Positions 1 to 6,237 of a stretch of 47,859 bases of DNA are shown here, one piece after another. The notes beneath the pieces were generated by a model that saw only the letters and a list, made by a program, of their open reading frames with translations, was not told the DNA's origin and did no database searches. Origin of the DNA: Betaproteobacteria bacterium (GTDB lineage: Bacteria > Pseudomonadota > Gammaproteobacteria > Burkholderiales > WYBJ01); contig WHTS01000039.1 of NCBI GenBank assembly GCA_009377585.1, forward strand, positions 1-47,859, in the 5' to 3' direction. A program made the position numbers and the translations under genes. Each line of letters opens with the position of its first letter. The stretch's first letter is position 1.

Positions 1-42
1 GGCCTCGGGACCTGCCGATTGCGAAAGTGCGGAGAAGAACCG

Positions 43-1485
43 ATGGCGGAGGAGCTGTTGCTGCTGGGCGCTTGCGAACAAGCGCGCCTCATCGAGAAAC
101 GCGCGATCTCGCCGGTCGAGCTGGTGCAGGCTGCGCTTGCGCGAATCGAGCGCTACGACGGGAAGCTGCGCGCCTACATTACGGTATGCACCGAGCAGGC
201 GCTCGCGGACGCACGCGCGGCCGAGGCCGAGATCGCAGCCGGGTGCTATCGCGGCCCCCTGCACGGGCTGCCGTTCGGCGTGAAGGATCAGATCCACGCC
301 GCCGGCGTGCGCACCACGCTCGGCTCGCGCGCGACCGGGTCCGGGCTGGAAGGCGAAGAGGCCTGCTGCATCGCGCGCCTCAAGCAAGCCGGCGCGATTC
401 TGCTCGGCAAGGAAAACCTGCACGAGTTCGGCAAGGGCGGCACGCATGACTTCCCGTTCGGTCAGCCGCGCAATCCCTGGAATCCCGACTACAACCCGGC
501 CGGATCGTCGAGCGGTTCCGGTATCGCGCCCGCCGCCGGCTTCAGCAGCTTCTCGCTCGGCGAAGACACCGGCGGCTCCGTGCGCAGCCCCGCGGCCGCG
601 AATGGAATCGTCGGCCTGCGGCCGACCTTCGGGCGCGTGTCGCGCCATGGCGGCGTCATGTACGGCTGGACGGCTGACACCATCGGCCCGCTCGCGCGCC
701 AGGTCGAGGACATCGCCCTGGTGCTCGGCGCGATCGCCGGCCGCGACCCGCGCGATCCCCTCACGTCGGACGAACCCGTGCCCGACTACCGCGCCGCGCT
801 GTCGACAGATCTGAACGGGATGCGGCTCGGCGTCGTGCGCGAGATGGCCTTCCCGCCCGGCGTGCATCCGGACGTGCGCGCCGCGCTCGAGCAGGCGCTC
901 GAGGTGTTGCGGCGGCTCGGCGCGCAGGTCGAGGAAGTCTCGTTGCCGCGCGCGAAATACTCGGTGCCGCTGCAGCTGCTCACCTCCGATGTGGACATCG
1001 CCGCGATGTTCGTGAAGAAGTGGCTGCGCCCGCACTGGGAAGCGCTCGATGTCGGGACCCGACAGCGGCTCGGTGCGGCGGCCTTGGTTCCGGCTGCAGT
1101 CTATGCCCGTGCCAACCGAGCGCGTGTGCTCGTGCGACGCGAAGTACTCACGGCCTGCGGCCGCTACGACGCCCTGCTCGCGGCAACCAGCCTCAACCCG
1201 CCCGGGCCCATCGATGCCGTGCGTGAAACGGTGACGAGCAAGGAGGACATGCAGCAGAAAGTGATCCTGCGGCGCATCGGCACCTACCCTTTCAGCATGG
1301 CCAATGTGCCCGCGCTCGCCGTTCCGATGGGTTTCAGCCGCAGCGGACTGCCGCTTTCGCTACAGATCGCGGCGAAGCCGTTCGCCGAAGCAACCGTGCT
1401 GCGCGTCGCCCACGCCTACGAGTGCGCGACCGAATGGCATACGCGCCACCCCGATCTGGAGAAGATGCTCGCGAACGCAGCGTAG
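43..1485 (+). CDS. Amidase (amidase-signature family)
   Basis: This is probably a cytoplasmic amidase that hydrolyses a carboxamide to acid and ammonia; the substrate cannot be read from sequence. The Ser-cisSer-Lys triad of the family is visible: the Lys in GLPFGVKDQ near residue 83, the glycine/serine-rich loop AGSSSGSG with the cis-Ser, and the nucleophile region GEDTGGSVRSPAA. The length of about 480 residues is normal for GatA/AtzF-type enzymes. I start at ATG 43 because GGAGAAGAA lies about 4-12 bases upstream; a TTG at 19 would add eight residues and has no better site. Nothing marks it as a GatA subunit: no gatB or gatC is adjacent. It converges on a Bug receptor gene, so a role in taking up and hydrolysing an organic amide is possible but unproven. 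Confidence 0.9.
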   Translation: MAEELLLLGACEQARLIEKRAISPVELVQAALARIERYDGKLRAYITVCTEQALADARAAEAEIAAGCYRGPLHGLPFGVKDQIHAAGVRTTLGSRATGSGLEGEEACCIARLKQAGAILLGKENLHEFGKGGTHDFPFGQPRNPWNPDYNPAGSSSGSGIAPAAGFSSFSLGEDTGGSVRSPAAANGIVGLRPTFGRVSRHGGVMYGWTADTIGPLARQVEDIALVLGAIAGRDPRDPLTSDEPVPDYRAALSTDLNGMRLGVVREMAFPPGVHPDVRAALEQALEVLRRLGAQVEEVSLPRAKYSVPLQLLTSDVDIAAMFVKKWLRPHWEALDVGTRQRLGAAALVPAAVYARANRARVLVRREVLTACGRYDALLAATSLNPPGPIDAVRETVTSKEDMQQKVILRRIGTYPFSMANVPALAVPMGFSRSGLPLSLQIAAKPFAEATVLRVAHAYECATEWHTRHPDLEKMLANAA

Positions 1486-1496
1486 CACGATGGCCC

Positions 1497-1518
1497 GTGC
1501 GTGCTCGCCTGCACGCAC
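1497..1518. terminator. Symmetric hairpin between convergent genes, candidate bidirectional terminator
   Basis: Arms GTGCGTGC (1497-1504) and GCACGCAC (1511-1518) are perfect complements around a six-base loop. The hairpin fills the 34-bp gap between the amidase stop (1485) and the Bug stop (1520). There is no T-run on either side, so intrinsic termination would be weak; the call rests on position and symmetry. Confidence 0.45.
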
Positions 1519-1519
1519 A

Positions 1520-2479
1520 TCAGTTCGGCGTGATGTTCGCGGCCTTGACGACCTTGGCCCACTTGGCGATCTCGGACTTGACGTATGCATCGCTGGCTGC
1601 GAGGTCCTGAGCGACAGGCTCGAGCCCGAGCGACGCGAGCTTCTTTGTCACCTCGGGCGCGTGCAGGATCCTGGTCACGGCGGCGTTGAGCTTCTCGAGC
1701 ACCGGGCGTGGCGTGGCCGAGGGCGCGAGCATCGCGTACCACACGTCCACCGCATAGCCCGGCACCCCGGCCTCCGCGATCGTCGGCAGGTCCGGTGCCG
1801 CGGCGGCGCGCTTGCTTCCGGCGGTCGCGAGCACCTTGAGCTTCCCCTGTTCCGCGTACGCGCGGGTGGAAATGAAGCTTCCAAACATGAGCGAGACGCG
1901 GCCCGCCATGACGTCGGTCATGCCGGCGCCGGTGCTCTTGTACGGAACATGCACGAGGTCGATACCGGCCAGCAGCTTCAGCAGCTCGGTTGCAAGGTGC
2001 GAAGGGCTGCCGACGCCCGTGGATGCGTAGTCGATCTTGCCGGGGTGCTTCTTCGCATATGCAATGAGCTCCTTCACCGATTTCATGGGCAGCGACGGAT
2101 GCGCGACCAGCACGTTCGGCGAGTTCACCATGATGGTGACAGGCACGAGATCGCGCTCGGGGCTGTACGGCAGGTTCTTGTGCAGGCTCGGCAGCACCGA
2201 GTGGCCGATCGCCTGCGTGAGCAGCGTATGGCCGTCGGGTGCCGACTTCGCCACGATGTCGCCTGCGAGCGCGCCGCCGGCGCCGCCGCGGTTCTCCACC
2301 ACACCGGGCTGGCCGAGCACCTCCTGCAGATTTTGTGCGACGATGCGCGACGTCGTATCGACGCCGCCGCCGGCTCCCGCGCCGACTACGATCCGGATGG
2401 GCTGGGTCGGGTAATTTTGCGCGTGCGCCGCAATGGGTAGTGCAGAGGCGAGTACGGCTGCGGGTAGCAGGTGTTTCAT
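1520..2479 (-). CDS. Bug-family (TctC-type) periplasmic solute-binding receptor
   Basis: This is a periplasmic binding protein of the tripartite tricarboxylate transporter (TTT) superfamily. Members bind small carboxylates or other metabolites and deliver them to TctA/TctB-type membrane proteins, none of which is in this window. The N-terminus is a Sec signal peptide (MKHLLPAAVLASALPIAAHA, then QNYPTQPIR). The family hallmarks follow: YPTQPIRIVVGAGAGGGVD, VVENRGGAGG, the VHVPYKSTGAG segment and a DLPTIAEAG-type motif. The length of 319 residues is usual. A good ribosome site (TAGGAG, 2487-2492 on the reverse strand) supports the ATG at 2479. Orphan Bug receptors are common in betaproteobacteria. 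The gene converges on the amidase and lies 166 bp downstream of the Mla-like cluster, with its own candidate -10 box. Confidence 0.93.
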   Translation of the reverse strand: MKHLLPAAVLASALPIAAHAQNYPTQPIRIVVGAGAGGGVDTTSRIVAQNLQEVLGQPGVVENRGGAGGALAGDIVAKSAPDGHTLLTQAIGHSVLPSLHKNLPYSPERDLVPVTIMVNSPNVLVAHPSLPMKSVKELIAYAKKHPGKIDYASTGVGSPSHLATELLKLLAGIDLVHVPYKSTGAGMTDVMAGRVSLMFGSFISTRAYAEQGKLKVLATAGSKRAAAAPDLPTIAEAGVPGYAVDVWYAMLAPSATPRPVLEKLNAAVTRILHAPEVTKKLASLGLEPVAQDLAASDAYVKSEIAKWAKVVKAANITPN

Positions 2480-2486
2480 TGGCAGA

Positions 2487-2512
2487 CTCCTACGAGAATC
2501 CGCCCCATTATC
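2487..2512 (-). promoter_or_regulatory. Candidate -10 box and ribosome site for the Bug receptor
   Basis: On the reverse strand GATAAT (2512-2507) resembles a sigma70 -10 box about 28 bases before the ATG, and TAGGAG (2492-2487) is the ribosome site. I find no convincing -35 hexamer at 16-18 bp spacing, so the promoter is tentative; the ribosome site is firm. Confidence 0.3.
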
Positions 2513-2645
2513 CCCCCGTCGGGACCCCAGAGCGGCTCAACGGAACAGTGCTTTGACAGTACCAGCTCGCAGGATCCTTCATCGGCGCCTGCAGTGGGAA
2601 GCTGCGGGCTACCCGACCGTGCCGGTTTGCCGCAGTTCGTAGCGC

Positions 2646-3545
2646 TCACTTCGGCCCTTGCAACGCGCCGAGCCTGGTCAGCAACGCGTCGGCTTCGAGA
2701 ATCAGCGCAGCATCGCCCGTGCGCTCTCCGAGCACGCGCGCGTGCTCGAGCCACTCGCGCGCGTCCGGCTCTCCGCGCTGTGCTCCGCTGCGGCCGGCAC
2801 GAAGCCAATAGCCGCCGGCCAGCTCCGCGTGACCTGCACGCTCGGCGACGGTGCCTGCGACGACCAGCACGCGGGCCATGCCGCGATAATCGCCGTCCTG
2901 GCTGCGCAACAGCGCCACTCGGTCGAGCCGGCGCAGCGCCTCGTCGGCTTCGCCCTCGATCGCGGCGAGCCGCCCGTCGAGCTCGAGCCGGTCGGCCTCC
3001 TCGCCGCGAGCCTCGCCGGCCGGCAACGCATCGCGATGCCGCCGCAGCGCCGAGGCGTCGCTGCGCTCTGCGGCCATCACGCCGGCGAGAAACTGCGTCT
3101 TGGCAGCCGTGGACGGCGACAGCGCGGGATCGCTCGAGAGCGGATCGAGCACGCGCTGCGCAGCGGCCGGATCGCCCGCCCGGTAGTGGATCGTCGCGCG
3201 TAGCAGCTGCAGCTCGGGATCGGGTCCGAGCTTGCGACGGATGCGCTCTGCTTCGGCCAGCGTCACCAGGTCGAGCGCCGACTGATAGCGGCCTACGTAG
3301 GTCTGCGCAAGGGCCAGGTTGAAGCGTGCATCGATGATCGGCTCCGGCCTGTCCTCGATCAACGCGTGGTCGAGCGTAGCCTCGTACAGCGTCGCGGCCT
3401 GCGCATAATGCCCGCGTGAGAAGGCCAGCTGCGCCGAGCGGTTGAGGAGCTCGCGCTCGGTCGGCGGCTTGGTCTCCTGCTTCGGCGTGCTGCCACAGCC
3501 GCTCAAGGCGAGGCCGAAGAGCAGAAGCAACGCGCGCCGCATCAT
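2646..3545 (-). CDS. TPR-like outer-membrane lipoprotein of the Mla-like cluster
   Basis: This is a predicted lipoprotein of 299 residues. The signal sequence MMRRALLLLFGLALSGCGS ends in the lipobox LSGC, with Cys17 as the acylated residue; residue +2 is Gly, so outer-membrane sorting is likely. The rest is alpha-helical with tetratricopeptide-like pairs, such as the segment containing LAFSRGHYAQAATLYEATL and a following ARFNLALAQTYVGRYQSAL. Its ATG overlaps the stop of the MCE gene (ATGA at 3545-3542), implying translational coupling. A much longer open frame extends upstream, but that part is an out-of-frame shadow of the MCE gene. In related clusters the last gene is often a small auxiliary lipoprotein (PqiC/DUF330 type); a TPR lipoprotein in this slot could be an outer-membrane partner, which is inference. 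Confidence 0.82.
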   Translation of the reverse strand: MMRRALLLLFGLALSGCGSTPKQETKPPTERELLNRSAQLAFSRGHYAQAATLYEATLDHALIEDRPEPIIDARFNLALAQTYVGRYQSALDLVTLAEAERIRRKLGPDPELQLLRATIHYRAGDPAAAQRVLDPLSSDPALSPSTAAKTQFLAGVMAAERSDASALRRHRDALPAGEARGEEADRLELDGRLAAIEGEADEALRRLDRVALLRSQDGDYRGMARVLVVAGTVAERAGHAELAGGYWLRAGRSGAQRGEPDAREWLEHARVLGERTGDAALILEADALLTRLGALQGPK

Positions 3546-4597
3546 GGGCGCACCTCGCGTGGCGGCAGCCTCGCCTCCACCGGCGGCGAATCGGCGCCGC
3601 CGCCTCCGAGCAGCCAGTGCCCGCGCAGCTGGCGCAGCAGCGCCTCCAGCTCGGCCAGGGTCTGCTGCGTCGTGCCGAGCAGCACCGGGACACTCGCGGT
3701 CGTGGTGCTCACGTCGCGCGTGATCTTCGGCAGTTGGGGCGAGGTCTTGCTCAGGTCGCCCATGATTTGCTCCAGCGAGACCAGTATCGCGTTGACCTGT
3801 TCGCCGACGTGCGGCAGGTCCTTGCTCTGCGCGTTGATCGCAGTCGACAACGAGGCGATCTGCGTGGCCGTGGTCTGCAGTTCGTCGAGAATCGGTCCCA
3901 GTGCCTGCATCGTGCTGTTCGCATTGCCGAGCAGCGCCTCGAGCTCGCGCGCCATGGCGTCGTTGGCGAGCACGCGACCCAACGATCCCTCGCCGCGCTC
4001 GATACGCGTGCTCAACGCACCGACGGCGTTCAGCGTGACCTGAAGATTGCCCTTGGGGTCGGCCAGACCCTCGGTGAGGTCGGCGAGTGCCGTGACGGCC
4101 CGCTCGGTCTGCGCAAGGATCGGCATCACGCGGCTGCGCAGGTCCTGCATGATCTCGCCTATGTTCTCGGTGGGTGCGCGGTCGGCTTCGACCGTCAGCA
4201 CGGCGTAGTCCCAGTCCATCGGCTCCCCGTGGCCACGCGTGATCTCCACGTAGGACTCGCCGGCCACGCCGAAGGTCTTGCGGATGATCGCCGTGGAATC
4301 CCGCCGCACGAACGGGCTCATCGACGGATCGATCTGCGCCCGCGCGTGAATCTTCTCGTTCGGATCTATGACGATCCGGGTGACCCTCCCGGCCGGCGTG
4401 CCGAGGATCTCGATTTTCGCGCCCTGGCTCAGACCGAACAGTCCTTCGTCGGGCATCACCAGGCGCAGTGCCTTGCTTGGGTTCAGCCACTCCTGCACCG
4501 CCTTCGCCTGCAGCATGCCGAGGACGAACAAGCCCGCCGCGATCAACACGAACGCGCCCAGCAAGACGTAGCGATAACGTTCCCGTGAGGTTTCCAT
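3542..4597 (-). CDS. MlaD-family MCE-domain protein
   Basis: This is a single-pass inner-membrane protein of 351 residues with one MCE domain, the lipid-binding subunit type of Mla-like transporters. After a short cytoplasmic tail a membrane helix spans about residues 10-30 (YVLLGAFVLIAAGLFVLGML). The MCE domain follows at about 42-120, with the typical pattern GLSQGAKIEILGTPAGRV and KTFGVAGESYVEITRG. The remainder, about residues 140-330, is long, helical and heptad-like, as in MCE proteins that hexamerise into a periplasmic tube. A ribosome site GGAAGG lies nine bases before ATG 4597. The gene lies 80 bp after the ATPase-like gene and overlaps the lipoprotein gene by four bases. It is longer than E. 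coli MlaD (about 183 residues) because of the helical tail. Confidence 0.9.
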   Translation of the reverse strand: METSRERYRYVLLGAFVLIAAGLFVLGMLQAKAVQEWLNPSKALRLVMPDEGLFGLSQGAKIEILGTPAGRVTRIVIDPNEKIHARAQIDPSMSPFVRRDSTAIIRKTFGVAGESYVEITRGHGEPMDWDYAVLTVEADRAPTENIGEIMQDLRSRVMPILAQTERAVTALADLTEGLADPKGNLQVTLNAVGALSTRIERGEGSLGRVLANDAMARELEALLGNANSTMQALGPILDELQTTATQIASLSTAINAQSKDLPHVGEQVNAILVSLEQIMGDLSKTSPQLPKITRDVSTTTASVPVLLGTTQQTLAELEALLRQLRGHWLLGGGGADSPPVEARLPPREVRP

Positions 4598-4677
4598 TTG
4601 GCGCTACCTTCCGCTTCCCGACGCACCCATCGAGCATGGCGCGCAAGCGTGCGATACGAACTGCCGGCAGGTATGCA

Positions 4678-5400
4678 TCATCGACGGTTCAGCTTCAGAT
4701 CGATCAAGTGCGCATCGACCAGCTCGCAATGGCGGTCGGCCGTCAGGCTGGCCTCCATGGCGTGCAACCCGTGCTCGGTGAACCAGATCACGGAGCCACC
4801 GCGCCTGCGCATCTGCTGGATCGCGTTCATCAGTGGCAGCAGCAAGTCGGAGTCCTCGAACGCCATCGGATGCTCCAGCACGAGCAGTGCGGGACGGCCG
4901 AGGAAGGCCCTGACGCAAGCCGCCCGCTCCAGATCGCCGGGCGCGCAGTCCGAGGGTAGAAGCAGCGGCAGACCGGGCAGCCCGAACTGCCGTGCCAGTA
5001 CGCTGGCGCGGCTGCGCAGCGCATGCTCGGGCAGGATCGTGTGATGGCGTACCGGCAGCAGCAGATTGTCCATCACCGATCGGCCTTCCATCCAGTTGCC
5101 TCGACCCTGCACTCGGGCGATTGCGCGTCGCAGCTCGAATGCTTCGTGCCTGCTGAGCTCGTGCCAGGCGCGACCGAGGAAACGGACAATGCCGCTTCCG
5201 GCATCGGCCAGACCGAGCAGGACATCGGCGATGTCGCTGCTGCGCTCCTTGTGCCGCGAGTGGATCAGCTGCAGCTCGCCAGCGCACAGGACGAAGTCAA
5301 GCGCCAGCGCCGGAACGGCGCCACGGGCGCCGACCTGCATGCCGGATGCCGATAGCATCGGCGTGGCGGCAGCGGACGGGTCGATGGTCGCGGATTCCAT
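4678..5400 (-). CDS. ABC-transporter ATPase-like protein with degenerate nucleotide site (MlaF position)
   Basis: This 240-residue protein sits where the MlaF ATPase belongs, between the MlaE permease and the MCE protein, and follows the ABC fold order. Key residues are lost. After AGELQLI, where G-x-x-G-x-G-K-S/T should be, the protein reads HSRHKERSS (residues 47-55), so the glycines and the Lys are gone. The signature region reads APGDLER (about 153-159) instead of LSGGQxxR. Walker B reads LLVLEHP (172-178), with the Asp replaced by Glu and the catalytic Glu by His. A Gln in the Q-loop position (RVQGRG) and the switch His (FTEH, His210) remain. ATP hydrolysis by this chain alone looks unlikely. 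It starts three bases after the permease stop with no clear ribosome site, which suggests coupling. The frame is intact, so this looks like functional divergence and not decay. Confidence 0.82.
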   Translation of the reverse strand: MESATIDPSAAATPMLSASGMQVGARGAVPALALDFVLCAGELQLIHSRHKERSSDIADVLLGLADAGSGIVRFLGRAWHELSRHEAFELRRAIARVQGRGNWMEGRSVMDNLLLPVRHHTILPEHALRSRASVLARQFGLPGLPLLLPSDCAPGDLERAACVRAFLGRPALLVLEHPMAFEDSDLLLPLMNAIQQMRRRGGSVIWFTEHGLHAMEASLTADRHCELVDAHLIDLKLNRR

Positions 5401-5403
5401 AGG

Positions 5404-6237
5404 CTACAGCAGCGCCGTGATGAGGGCGCCGATCGCGATCGTGGCGATGAGCGAGGTAGCGAACGCCTTGGGCAGTGCGCGCCGGATACCCTGCGGGCCG
5501 TGCTCGATGCGGCTGCCGAACCAGATCGAAAGATATCCCACGACGTAGCCGGTCAGGAGCGGTTTGACGACCAGCAGCAGGTAGTCGCTCAGCGACATGA
5601 TGCCGAGCACTGCGGCCGTGAATTCGCCGGGTGAGTTCGTCGTCAGCCCGGCAAGCGAAGCGGCCAGGTAGCCGGACCAGAGCGCCGTGTGCAGGAAGAA
5701 CAGGGTCAGCAAGAAGGCAGCGGCGGCCACCGCGAAGGCGCGCGGAATCATGACGAGGTCGATCGGATCGACCCCCTGCGATGCCAGCGCACGCGCATGT
5801 CCCGAGCGGGTCATCTGCCCCACCTCCTCGACCAGGACCGAGCCGCTGCGGCCGATGATGATCAGCACCGTGCCGACCGGCGCGATCTGCCGGATCAGGG
5901 CCAGCACGATGAACTCGCCGATACGCTCGTCCTGGCCGGCGTAACGGAACCAGTAGACGATTTGAAAGACCAGTCCGATGCCCACCAGCAGCGCCACGAT
6001 CATCACTACGGGGATCGCCCGAACACCCACCTGGTAGAGATAGAAGGCGAACTCCGCGCGCATCGTGCGTCGCCAGTTGCCAGGGATGAGCCCGCGCGCC
6101 AGCACACTCACGAACTCGCCGACGAAACGCAGCGCTTCGATCAGACGATCGCCGAAGCCCTGGACGAATCCGCGCCGCGTGCGGCCAGCCGAGGGCCCGC
6201 CGCGACGGCTCTCGGTCGCCGCGCCGTCCGCCGTCAC
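5404..6237 (-). CDS. MlaE-family permease
   Basis: This is a 277-residue inner-membrane permease of the MlaE family, which forms the channel of MCE-type phospholipid or hydrophobe transporters. An N-terminal amphipathic stretch (residues 20-60) is followed by about five hydrophobic segments, including AIPVVMIVALLVGIGLVFQI, APVGTVLIIIGRSGSVLVEE and a C-terminal AFATSLIATIAIGALITALL. The GRSGS..EEVGQM segment matches the conserved family loop that contacts the ATPase. The start is GTG at 6237, with GGGAGG six bases upstream. It overlaps the stop of the receptor gene by four bases (GTGA), so the two are probably translated together. Unlike its ATPase-like partner, the permease looks conventional. 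Confidence 0.92.
   Translation of the reverse strand: MTADGAATESRRGGPSAGRTRRGFVQGFGDRLIEALRFVGEFVSVLARGLIPGNWRRTMRAEFAFYLYQVGVRAIPVVMIVALLVGIGLVFQIVYWFRYAGQDERIGEFIVLALIRQIAPVGTVLIIIGRSGSVLVEEVGQMTRSGHARALASQGVDPIDLVMIPRAFAVAAAAFLLTLFFLHTALWSGYLAASLAGLTTNSPGEFTAAVLGIMSLSDYLLLVVKPLLTGYVVGYLSIWFGSRIEHGPQGIRRALPKAFATSLIATIAIGALITALL

Noticed and set aside
3546-4646. N-terminal extension of the TPR lipoprotein frame up to 4646
   Set aside because: It overlaps the MCE gene out of frame. A lipobox signal peptide and an ATGA overlap mark the true start at 3545.
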